Origin: Liolophura sinensis
Taxonomy: Eukaryota; Mollusca; Polyplacophora; Chitonida; Chitonidae
DNA length: 17,179 nucleotides
Direction of reading: 5' to 3'
Assembly: GCF_032854445.1 (NCBI RefSeq)
Contig: NW_027018536.1
Location: forward strand, 1 to 17,179
The position numbers and the translations under genes were made by a program. Below the pieces are notes generated by a model. It ran no database searches and was not told where the DNA came from. It saw only the letters and a list, made by a program, of their open reading frames with translations. Positions 8,791 through 17,179 of this stretch are shown piece by piece. The first letter of the stretch is position 1. Every line of letters starts with the position of its first letter.

Positions 8791-9339
8791 TTGTTAATTG
8801 AAATCGGCTACACTGTACTCTGTACAATCGCGACTGGTCATTACTATATTCAACTTTTGACTATAAGTTATGTGCCCTTCGGTAGCCCAGAAGACGTCAA
8901 ATCTTTGGGCTAAGCCCATTTAACTCACCCAGCAATTGCCTTACTTCTAAGTGCAAGACAATCTCAATGTCTTAATCTACGTGTAGAAAAACCATACCAT
9001 TTGTACATGAAAAACACAAGGTACTTGATACAGTCTGCTGTAAAAAGTACAACTGAACACTGACCCACTTCAGTAAGGTGCCAAAAGATGCGGAATTCAG
9101 CCAGGCATCGGCAGCTGTTGAAAAATTGCAAATTTCCCTGGTTTCCATGGAGTAAGAGCCGTTGCTGGGCACGTGATTATGACATAAATGATTGTTCAAT
9201 TATCACTACAGCCAAAAGTAATGGTCGGAGAGCAACGCGGTTTGCACCATTCGATTTGTCGTCACAAAATACGTCGGATTAGCCTCTTACCAGCAGCACT
9301 GGAACAGTTTTTCCACTTTTGTAATTTTACCTGGTCTTT
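8791..9339 (+). repeat. Satellite unit 17, type K
   Basis: The unit is 549 bp. Its markers are aagtgcaag, cttaatctacg, ccatacc, gaattcagcc, gattgttcaattatc, aagtaatgg, gatttgtcgtc and gtaattttacc. It recurs at 12085. The changes in the gattgttcaa segment destroy the aatgatcatt palindrome present in most units. Confidence 0.94.
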
Positions 9340-9889
9340 TTGTTAATTGAAATCGGCTACACTGTACTCTGTACAATCGCGACTGGTCATTACTATATTC
9401 AACTTTTGACTATAGGTTATGTGCCCTTCGGTAGCCCAGAAGACGTCAAATCTTTGGGCTAAGCCCATTTAACTCACCCAGCAATTGCCTTACTTCTAAG
9501 TTCAAGACAATCTCAATGTCTTTATCTACGTGTAGAAAAACCATATCATTTGTACATAAAAAACACAAGGTACTTGATACAGTCTGCTGTAAAAAGTACA
9601 ACTAAACATTGACCCACATTTATAAGGTGCCAAAAGATGCGGAATTGTGCCAGGCATCGGCAGCTGTTGAAAAATTGCAAATATCCCTGGTTTCCATGGA
9701 GTAAGAGCCGTTGCTGGGCACGTGATTATGACATCAATGATCATTGAATTGTCGGCTACAGGCAAAAGTATTGGTCGGAGAGCAACGCGGTTTGCACTAT
9801 TCGATTTCTCGTCGCAAAATACGTCGGATTAGCCTCTTACTAGTAGCACTGGAACAGTTTTTTTCACTTTTGCATTTTTGCCTGGTCTT
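9340..9889 (+). repeat. Satellite unit 18, type L
   Basis: The unit is 550 bp. Its markers are ataggttatg, aagttcaag, catatcatt, ctaaacattg with catttataagg, gaattgtgcc, gacatcaatgatcattg, ctattcg, cgtcgcaaaat and ctagtagc. It recurs at 12637. Confidence 0.94.
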
Positions 9890-10435
9890 TTGTTAATTGA
9901 ACCGGCTACACTGTACTCTGTACAATCGCGACTGGTCATTACTATATTCAACTTTTGACAATAAGTTATGTGCCCTTCGGTAGCCCAGAAGACGTCAAAT
10001 CTTTGGGCCAAGCCCATTTACCTCACCAGCAATTGCTTACTTCTAAGTCCAAGACAATCTCAATGTCTTTTATCTACGTGTAGAAAACCAGACATTTGTA
10101 CATAAAAAACACAAGGTACTTGATACAGTCCTGCTGTAAAAAGTACAACTAAACACTGACCCACATGAATAAGGTGCCAAAAGATGCGGAATTGGGCCAG
10201 GACATCGGCAGCTGTTAAAAAATTGCAAATATCCCTGGTTTCCATGGAGTAAGAGCCGTTGCTGGGCACGTGATTATGACATAATGATCATTTAATTGTC
10301 AATACAGCCAAAAGTGTTGGTCGGAGAGCAACGCGGTTTGCACCATTCGATTTCTCGTCACAAAATACATCGGATTAGCCTCTTACTAGTAGCACTGGAA
10401 CAGTTTTTCCACTTTTGGATTTTTGCCTGGTCATT
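9890..10435 (+). repeat. Satellite unit 19, type M
   Basis: The unit is 546 bp. The 5' part is A-like (gacaataag, gggccaag) and the 3' part C-like (catgaataagg, aagtgttgg, atacatcgg, ggatttttgcctggtcatt), so M looks like an A/C recombinant. Several single-base deletions begin here: ttgaaccggc, tcaccagcaattgctta, cagacattt and gacataatg. It recurs at 13184. Confidence 0.93.
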
Positions 10436-10981
10436 TTGTTAATTGAAACCGGCTACACTGTACTCTGTACAATCGCGACTGGTCATTACTATATTCAACT
10501 TTTGACTATAAGTTATATGCCCTTCGGTAGCCAGAAGACGTCAAATCTTTGGGCTAAGCCCATTTAACTCACCCAGCTAATGTCTTTCTTCTAAGTCCAA
10601 GACAATCTCAATGTCTTTATCTACGTGTAGAAAACCATACCATTTGTACATGAAAAACACAAGGTACTTGATACAGTCTGCTGTAAAAAGTACAACTGAA
10701 CCACTGACCCACTTCAGTAAGGTGCCAAAAGATGCGGAATTGAGCCAGGCATCGGCAGCTGTTGACAAATTGCAAATTTCCCTGGTTTCAATGGAGTAAG
10801 TGCCGTTGCTGGGCACGTGATTATGACATAAATGATCATTCAATTGTCACTGCAGCCAAAAGTATTGGTCGGAGAGCAACGCGTTTTGCACCATTCGATT
10901 GTCGTCACAAATACGTCGGATTAGCCTCTTACCAGCAGCACTGGAACAGTTTTTCCACTTTTGCATTTTTACCTGGTGTTT
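10436..10981 (+). repeat. Satellite unit 20, type H
   Basis: The unit is 546 bp and matches unit 14 (tatatgccc, gtctttcttc, ccatacc, gtcactgcag). Differences are gaaaccggc, ggtagccagaag, gctaatgtc, gaaccactg, gatgcgg, tttcaatgg, gtaagtgcc and gcgttttgc. Confidence 0.93.
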
Positions 10982-11538
10982 TTGTTAATTGAAATCGGCT
11001 ACACTGTACTCTGTACAATCGCGACTGGTCATTACTATATTCAACTTTGAGACTATAAGTTATGTGCCCTTCGGTAGCCCAGAAGACGTCAACTCTTTGG
11101 GCTAAGCCCATTCAACTCACCCAGCCAATTGTCTTACTTCTAAGTCCAAGACAATCTCAATGTCTTTATCTACGTGTAGAAAAAACACACCATTTGTACA
11201 TGAAAAAACACAAGGTACTTGATACAGTCTGCTGTAAAAAGTACAACTGAAACTGACACTGACCCACTTCAGTAAGGTGCCAGAAAGATTCGGAATTGAG
11301 CCAGGCATCGGCAGCTGTTGACAAATTGCAAATTTCCCTGGTTTGCATGGAGTAAGAGCCGTTGCTGGGCACGTGATTATGACATAAATGATCATTCTAA
11401 TTGTCACTACAGCCAAAAGTATTGGTCGGAGAGCAACGCGGTTTGCACCATTCGATTTGTCCTCACAAATACGTCGATTAGTCTCTTACCAGCAGCACTG
11501 GAACAATTTGTCCACTTTTGCATTTTTGCCTCGTCTTT
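10982..11538 (+). repeat. Satellite unit 21, type I, longest unit
   Basis: At 557 bp this is the longest unit. It matches unit 15 (ctttgagactat, gtttgcatgg, ttagtctctt, gaacaatttgtcc, gcctcgtc). The extra length comes from small insertions, mainly a ctgac-type microduplication giving ctgaaactgacactgaccc around 11246-11265, plus ccagaaagatt, agccaatt and attctaattg. Confidence 0.93.
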
Positions 11539-12084
11539 TTGTTAATTGAAATCGGCTACACTGTACTATGTACCATCGCGACTGGTCATTACTATATTCA
11601 ACTTTTGACTATAAGTTATGTGCCCTTCGGTAGCCCAGAAGACGTCAAATCTTTGGGCCAAGCCCATTAACTCAACCAGCAATTGCCTTACTTCTAAGTC
11701 CAAGACAATCTCAATGTCTTTATCTACGTGTAGAAAAACCAGACCATTTGTACATGAGAAACACAAGGTACTTGATACAGTCTGCTGTAAAAAGTACAAC
11801 TGAACACTGACCCACTTTAGTAAGGTGGCAAAAGATGCGGAATTGAGCCAGGAATCGGCAGCTGTTAAAAAATTGCAAATATCCCTGGTTTCCATGGAGT
11901 AAGAGCCGTTGCTGGGCACGTGATTATGACATAAATGATCATTCAATGTCACTACAGCCAAAAGTATTGTCGGAGAGCATTGCGGATTGCACCATTCGAT
12001 TTCTCGTCACAAAATACGTCGGATTAGCCTCTTACCAGCAGCACTGGAACAGTTTTTCCACTTTTGCATTTTTGCCTGGTCTTT
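11539..12084 (+). repeat. Satellite unit 22, type J
   Basis: The unit is 546 bp and matches unit 16 (actatgtaccatc, acatgagaaac, ctttagtaagg, ccaggaatcgg). Differences include cccattaactc, ttcaatgtcac, gtattgtcgg and gcattgcggatt. It retains the common cgtgattatg where unit 16 has cgtatttatg. Confidence 0.93.
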
Positions 12085-12636
12085 TTGTTAATTGAAATCG
12101 GCTACACTGTACTCTGTACAATCGCGACTGGTCATTACTATATTCAACTTTTGACTATTGTTATGTGCCCTTCGGTAGCCCAGAAGACGTCAAATCTTTG
12201 GGCTAAGCCCATTTAACTCACCCAGCAATTGCCTTACTTCTAAGTGCAAGACAATCTCAATGTCTTAATCTACGTGTAGAAAAAACCATACCATTTGTAC
12301 ATGAAAAACACAAGGTACTTGATACAGTCTGCTGTAAAAAGTACAACTGAACACTGACCCACTTCAGTAAGGTGCCAAAAGATGCGGAATTCAGCCAGGC
12401 ATCGGCAGCTGTTGAAAAATTGCAAATTTCACCTGGTTTCCATGGAGTAAGAGCCGTTGCTGAGCACGTGATTATGACAATAAATGATTGTTCAATTATC
12501 ACTACAGCCAAAAGTAATGGTCGGAGAGCAACGCGGTTTGCACCATTCGAATTGTCGTCACAAAATACGTCGGATTAGCCTCTTACCAGCAGCACTGGAA
12601 CAGTTTTTCCACTTTTTGCAATTTTACCTGGTCTTT
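12085..12636 (+). repeat. Satellite unit 23, type K
   Basis: The unit is 552 bp and matches unit 17 (aagtgcaag, cttaatctacg, gaattcagcc, gattgttcaattatc, aagtaatgg). It has added bases at gaaaaaacc, ttcacctgg, gacaataaatg and actttttgc, and a deletion at gactattgttatg. Confidence 0.93.
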
Positions 12637-13183
12637 TTGTTAATTGAAATCGGCTACACTCTACTCTGTACAATCGCGACTGGTCATTACTATATTCAAC
12701 TTTTGACTATAGTTATGTGCCCTTCGGTAGCCCAGAAGACGTCAAATCTTTGGGCTAAGCCCATTTAACTCACCCAGCAATTGCCTTACTTCTAAGTTCA
12801 AGACAATCTCAATGTCTTTATCTACGTGTAGAAAAACCATATCATTTGTACATAAAAAACACAAGGTACTTGATACAGTCTGCTGGTAAAAAGTACAACT
12901 AAACATTGACCCACATTTATAAGGTGCCAAAAGATGCGGATTGTGCCAGGCATCGGCAGCCTGTTGAAAATTGCAAATATCCCTGGTTTCCATGGAGTAA
13001 GAGCCGTTGCTGGCACGTGATTATGACATCAATGATCATTAAATTGTCGCTACAGCCAAAAGTATTGGTCGGAGAGCAACGCGGTTTGCACTATTCGATT
13101 TCTCGTCGCAAAATACGTCGGATTAGCCTCTTACTAGTAGCACTGGAACAGTTTTTTCACTTTTGCATTTTTGCCTGGTCTTT
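12637..13183 (+). repeat. Satellite unit 24, type L
   Basis: The unit is 547 bp and matches unit 18 (aagttcaag, catatcatt, ctattcg, cgtcgcaaaat). Differences are cactctactc, ctatagttatg, gctggtaaaaag, gcggattgtgcc, gcctgttgaaaattg and gctggcacg. Confidence 0.93.
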
Positions 13184-13731
13184 TTGTTAATTGAAACCGG
13201 CTACACTGTACTCTGTACAATCGCGAACTGGTCATTACTATATTCAACTTTTTGACAATAAGTTATGTGCCCTTCGGTAGCCCAGAAGACGTCAAATCTT
13301 TGGGCCAAGCCATTTACCTCACCCAGCAATTGTCTTACTTCTAAGTCCAAGACAATCTCAATGTCTTTATCTACGTGTAGAAAAACCAGACCATTTGTAC
13401 ATAAAAAACACAAGGTACTTGATACAGTCTGCTGTAAAAAGTACAACTAAACACTGACCCACATGAATAAGGTGCCAAAAGATGCGGAATTGGGCCAGAC
13501 ATCGGCAGCTGTTAAAAAATTGCAAATATCCCTGGTTTCCATGGAGTAAGAGCCGTTGCTGGGCACGTGATTATGACATAAATGATCATTTAATTGTCAA
13601 TACAGCAAAAGTGTTGGTCGGAGAGCAACGCGGTTTGCACCATTCGATTTCTCGTCACAAAATACATCGGATTAGCCTCTTACTAGTAGCACTGGAACAG
13701 TTTTTCCACTTTTGGATTTTTGCCTGTCATT
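13184..13731 (+). repeat. Satellite unit 25, type M
   Basis: The unit is 548 bp and matches unit 19 (gacaataag, ttacctcac, catgaataagg, gtcaatacag, aagtgttgg, ggatttttgcc). Indels include gcgaactgg, actttttgac, caagccattt, acagcaaaag and cctgtcatt. It ends the second six-unit block. Confidence 0.93.
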
Positions 13732-14278
13732 TTGTTAATTGAAACCGGCTACACTGTACTCTGTACAATCGCGACTGGTCATTACTATATTCAACTTTTG
13801 ACTATAAGTTATGTGCCCTTCGGTAGCCCAGAAGACGTCAAATCTTTGGGCTAAGCCCATTTAACTCAACCAGAAAGTGCCTTACTTCTAAGTCCAAGAA
13901 AATCTCAATGTCTTTATCTACGTGTAGAAAAACCAGACTATTTGTACTTAAAAAACACAAGGTACTTGATACAGTCTGCTGTAAAAAGTACAACTGAAAA
14001 CTGACCCACTTCAGTAAGGTGCCAAAAGATGCGGAATTGAGCCAGGCATCGGCAGCTGTTGAAAAATTGCAAATATCCCTGGTTTCCATGGAGTAAGAGC
14101 CGTTGCTGGCATGTGATTATGGCATAAATGATCATTCAATTGTCACTACAGCCAAAAGTATTGGTCGGAGAGCAACGCGGTTTGCACCATTCGATTTCTC
14201 GTCACAAAATACGTCGGATTAGTCTCTTACCAGCAGCACGGAACAGTTTTTCCACTTTTGCATTTTTACCTGGTCTTT
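13732..14278 (+). repeat. Satellite unit 26, type D
   Basis: The unit is 547 bp and matches unit 4 through ctcaacc, aagaaaatctc, gactatttgtac, ctgaaaactg, catgtg and ggcataaatg. Private changes are agaaagtgcc, tgtacttaaaaaac and cagcacggaac. Like unit 4, it follows a unit ending ggatttttgcc. Confidence 0.94.
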
Positions 14279-14826
14279 TTGTTAATTGAAATCGGCTACA
14301 CTGTACTCTGTACAATCGCGACTGGTCATTACTATATTCAACTTTTGACTATAAGTTATGTGCCCTTCGGTAGCCCAGAAGACCTGAAATCTTTGGGCTA
14401 AGCCCCTTTAACTCACCCAGCAATTGTCTTACTTCTAAGTCCAAGACAATCTCAATGTCTTTATCTACGTGTAGAAAAACCAGACCATTTGTACATAAAA
14501 AACACAAGGTACTTGATACAGTCTGCTGTAAAAAGTACAACTAAACACTGACCCACATTTATAAGGTGCCAAAAGATGCGGAATGGGCCAGGCATCGGCA
14601 GCTGTTAAAAAATTGCAAATATCCCTGGTTTCCATGGAGTAAGAGCCGTTGCTGGGCACGTGATTATGACATAAATGATCATTCAATTGTCGCTACAGCC
14701 AAAAGTATTGGTCGGAGAGCATCGCGGATTGCACCATTCGATTTCTCGTCACAAAATACGTCGGATTAGCCTCTTACCAGCAGCACTGGAACAGTTTTTC
14801 CACTTTTGCATTTTTGCCTGGTCTTT
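14279..14826 (+). repeat. Satellite unit 27, E/A recombinant
   Basis: The unit is 548 bp. From its start to about 14486 it carries E markers (gaaatcggc, gactataag, ggctaag, cagacc). From about 14671 onward it carries A markers (gacataaatg, gtcgctac, gcatcgcggattgc, ccagcagc). The switch lies between these points, where E and A are nearly identical. It is flanked by a D unit upstream and a B-like start downstream, as expected if one whole unit was lost by exchange. Confidence 0.9.
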
Positions 14827-15374
14827 TTGTTAATTGAAACCGGCTACACTGTACTCTGTACAATCGCGACTGGTCGTTACTATATTCAACTTTTGACTAT
14901 AAGTTATGTGCCCTTCGTAGCCCAGAAGACCTGAAATCTTTGGGCCAAGCCCATTTAACTCACCCAGCAATTGTCTTACTTCTAAGTCCCAGACAATCTC
15001 AATGTCTTTATCTACGTGTAGAAAAACCAGACCATTTGTACATAAAAAACACAAGGTACTTGATACAGTCTGCTGTAAAAAGTACAACTAAACACTGACC
15101 CACATTTTATAAGGTGCCAAAAGATGCGGAATTGGGCCAGGCATCGGCAGCTGTTAAAAAATTGCAAATATCCCTGGTTTCCATGGAGTAAGAGCCGTTG
15201 CTGGGCACGTGATTATGACATAAATGATCATTCAATTGTCACTACAGCCAAAAGTATTGGTCGGAGAGCAACGCGGTTTGCACCATTCGATTTCTCGTCA
15301 CAAAATACGTCGGATTAGCCTCTTATCAGCAGCACTGGAACAATTTTTCCAATTTTGGATTTTGCCTGGTCTTT
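14827..15374 (+). repeat. Satellite unit 28, mosaic B/A
   Basis: The unit is 548 bp. It starts B-like (ggtcgttac, gactataag), then turns A-like (gacctgaaatc, gggccaag, catttataagg-type cassette with an extra T, gggccagg, atatcc). It ends with gtcactac and gcggtttgc. Its final segment has ttatcagcagc and ccaattttggattttgcc. Confidence 0.92.
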
Positions 15375-15925
15375 TTGGTAATTGAAATCGGCTACACTGT
15401 ACTCTGTACAATCGCGACTGGTCATTACTATATTCAACTTTTGACTATAAGTTATGTGCCCTTCGGTAGCCCAGAAGACGTCAAATCTTTGGGCCAAGCC
15501 CATTTAACTCACCCAGCAATTGTCTTACTTCTAAGTCCAAGACAATCTCAATGTCTTTATCTACGTGTAGAAAAACCAGACCATTTTGTACATAAAAAAC
15601 ACAAGGTACTTGATACAGTCTGCCTGTAAAAAGTACAACAGACCACATACCCACATGAATAAGGTGCCAAAAGATGCGGAATTGGGCCAGGTATCGGCAG
15701 GTGTTGAAAAATTGCAAATTTCCCTGGTTTCCATGGAGTAAGAGCCGTTGCTGGGCACGTGATTATGACATAAATTATCATTCAATTGTCACCACAGCCA
15801 AAAGTATTGGTCGGAGAGCAACGCGGTTTGCACCATTCGATTTCTCGTCACAAAATACGTCGGATTAGCCTCTTACCAACAGCACTGGAACAGTCTTTCC
15901 AATTTTGCATTTTTGCCTGGTCTTT
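15375..15925 (+). repeat. Satellite unit 29, mosaic C''
   Basis: The unit is 551 bp and opens with ttggtaattg. It carries the catgaataagg cassette preceded by acagaccacataccc, and then ggtatcggcagg with gttgaaaaattgc. This rare combination otherwise occurs only in the unit at 3844. Private changes are aaattatcatt, gtcaccac and ccaacagc. Confidence 0.92.
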
Positions 15926-16473
15926 TTGTTAATTGAAATGGGCTACACCGTACTATGTACCATCGCGACTGGTCATTACTATATTCAACTTTGACTATAT
16001 GTTATGTGCCCTTCGGTAGCCAGAAGACGTCAAATCTTTGGGCTAAGCCCATTTAACTCACCCAGCAATTGCCTTTCTTCTAAGTCGAAGACAATCTCAA
16101 TGTCTTTATCTACGTGTAGAAAAACCACACCATTTGCACATGAGAAACACAAGGTACTTGATACAGTCTGCTGTAAAAAGTACAACTGAACACTCACCCA
16201 CTTCAGTAAGGTGCCAAAAGATTCGGAAGTGAGCCAGGCATCGGCAGCTGTTGAAAAATTGCAAATTTCCCTGGTTTCCATGGAGTAAGAGCCGTTGCTA
16301 CGCACGTGATTATGACATAAATGATCATTCATTTGTCGCTACAGCCAAAAGTATTGGTCGGAGAGCAACGCGGATTGCACCATTCGATTTCTCGTCACAA
16401 AATACGTCGGATTAGCCTCTTACTAGTAGCACTGGAACAGTTTTTCCACTTTCGCATTTTTTGCCTGTCTTTT
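15926..16473 (+). repeat. Satellite unit 30, mosaic J/G
   Basis: The unit is 548 bp. The start has the J variant actatgtaccatc, plus private gaaatggg and ctacaccg. Acatgagaaac is also J-like. The 3' half matches unit 13 (gattcgg, gctacgcacg, gtcgctac, gcggattgc, ctagtagc). Confidence 0.92.
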
Positions 16474-17022
16474 TCTTTAATTGAAACCGGCTACACTGTA
16501 CTCTGTACAATCGCGACTGGTCATTACTATATTCAACTTTTGACTATAAGTTATGTGCCCTTCGGTAGCCCAGAAGACGTCAAATCTTTGGGCTAAGCCC
16601 ATTTAACTCACCCAGCAATTGTCTTACTTCTAAGTGCAAGACAATCTCAATGTCTTTATCTACGTGTAGAAAAACCACACCATTTGTACATAAAAAAAAC
16701 AAGGTACTTGATACAGTCTGCTGTAAAAAGTACAACTAAACACTGACCCACATTTATAAGGTGCCAAAAGATGCGGAATTGGGCCAGGCATCGGCAGCTG
16801 TTAAAAAATTGCAAATATCCCTGATTTCCATGGAGCAAGAGCCGTTGCTGGGCACGTGATTATGACATCAATGATCATTGAATTGTCGCTACAGCCAAAA
16901 GTATTGGTCGGAGAGCAACGCGGTTTGCACCATTCGAGTTCTCGTCACAAAATACGTCGGATTAGCCTCTTACCAGCAGCACTGGAACAGTTTTTCCACT
17001 TTTGCATTTTTGCCTGGTCTTT
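16474..17022 (+). repeat. Satellite unit 31, mixed type
   Basis: The unit is 549 bp. The start is altered (ttctttaattg replaces ttgttaattg; the boundary was set by aligning aattg). Its markers are gacgtc, aagtgcaag, ccacacc, the catttataagg cassette, ctgatttcc, gagcaagag and gacatcaatgatcattg (as in unit 18). Confidence 0.92.
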
Positions 17023-17179
17023 TTGTTAATTGAAATCGGCTACACTGTACTCTGTACAATCGCGACTGGTCATTACTATATTCAACTTTTGACTATAAGT
17101 TATGTGCCCTTCGGTAGCCCTGAAGACCTGAAATCTTTCGGCTAAGGGCATTTAACTCACCCAGCATTTGTCTTACTTC
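17023..17179 (+). repeat. Satellite unit 32, partial at window end
   Basis: These are the first 157 bases of a unit, cut by the window end. It has gaaatcggc, gactataag and gacctgaaatc, with private changes gccctgaagac, tttcggctaagggc and agcatttgtc. It contains no downstream markers, so its type is unclear. Confidence 0.93.

Larger units (their letters stand above)
7143..10435 (+). repeat. Six-unit higher-order repeat, copy 1 (types H-I-J-K-L-M)
   Basis: Six successive variant units carry private markers that recur in the same order in the next six units. Examples are tatatgccc (H), ctttgagactat (I), actatgtaccatc (J), cttaatctacg with gattgttcaattatc (K), catatcatt with ctattcg (L), and ttacctcac with the ggatttttgcc end (M). 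The copy is about 3293 bp. Its units keep lengths of 546 to 550 bp, with few indels until unit M. Confidence 0.9.
10436..13731 (+). repeat. Six-unit higher-order repeat, copy 2 (types H-I-J-K-L-M)
   Basis: This is the adjacent second copy of the block at 7143-10435, about 3296 bp long, with the same six variant units in the same order. It differs from copy 1 by some substitutions, such as gatgcgg for gattcgg in H and gcattgcgg for gcatcgcag in J. It also carries many single-base insertions and deletions. The first copy is followed by another H unit; this copy is followed by a D unit (13732) that matches the unit at 1646. Confidence 0.88.
1..17179 (+). repeat. Satellite DNA array, ~549-bp unit, 31 full copies plus one partial
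   Basis: The landmark ttgttaattg, followed by ggctacactgtactctgtac, recurs at 1, 550, 1097, 1646, 2196, 2746 and so on to 17023, always in the same orientation. Spacing is 546 to 557 bp, with most steps 547 to 550. All sequence between landmarks aligns from unit to unit, so no non-repeat DNA is present. The unit length is a multiple of three, but stops occur in all six frames, so this is not a coding minisatellite. Long homogeneous arrays of this unit size are typical of eukaryotic heterochromatic satellites. The family is not one I recognise, and the true array boundaries lie outside the window. Confidence 0.98.

Noticed and set aside
1-17179. A CRISPR array or prokaryotic repeat system.
   Set aside because: The repeats are contiguous 549-bp units with no unique spacers. 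There are no cas-like genes and no prokaryotic gene organisation.
1-17179. Tandem copies of a transposable element or LTR.
   Set aside because: No terminal inverted repeats, target-site duplications, primer-binding site, polypurine tract or transposase/reverse-transcriptase motifs are visible. Unit boundaries are seamless. Distant origin from an element cannot be excluded.
1-17179. tRNA, rRNA or other structured RNA genes.
   Set aside because: I found no A/B-box pairs in tRNA arrangement and no rRNA-like conserved segments. The 30-bp hairpin alone does not justify an RNA-gene call.

Overview
This window is one uninterrupted tandem array of a satellite DNA. I see no protein-coding gene, RNA gene, CRISPR array or mobile element. 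A repeat unit of about 549 bp runs head to tail from the first base to the last: 31 full-length units (546 to 557 bp, average about 549 by my landmark counting) plus a 157-bp partial unit at 17023-17179. I set the unit start at the ttgttaattg landmark. This phase is arbitrary, chosen because the window opens on it. Every unit has the same orientation, and no unit is interrupted by foreign sequence. Both window ends lie inside the array.

A long array of units this size points to eukaryotic heterochromatin (centromeric, pericentromeric, subtelomeric or B-chromosome type). Base composition is moderately AT-rich (roughly 40% GC by eye). CpG is present at about 16 sites per unit and is not strongly depleted. 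I do not recognise the satellite family and cannot name the species. No CENP-B box is visible.

The units fall into recognisable variant types, which I label A to M. Their order in the window is: A B C D E A B C' F G (B/D) F G H I J K L M H I J K L M D (E/A) (B/A) C'' then three mosaic units, the last partial. This order shows higher-order organisation. A six-unit block H-I-J-K-L-M (about 3.29 kb) occurs twice in tandem (7143-10435 and 10436-13731). A-B-C recurs with a five-unit offset (1-1645 and 2746-4395). F-G recurs with a three-unit offset (4396-5495 and 6045-7142). The stretch 13184-15925 replays the order of 1097-4395 with one unit missing, because E and A are fused into a single recombinant unit at 14279-14826. 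These patterns fit repeated unequal exchange and gene conversion.

The open reading frames (about 60 to 130 codons) that appear throughout on both strands are the same few frames recurring once per unit. They overlap each other antisense and break at single-base indels, so I do not call them genes. Conserved structure inside each unit includes a 30-bp two-stem inverted repeat (231-260 in unit 1), several short perfect palindromes, and spaced T-tracts across the unit boundary. The stretch of about 9890-14280 has many more single-base indels than the rest, which raises a question about assembly quality or duplication there.
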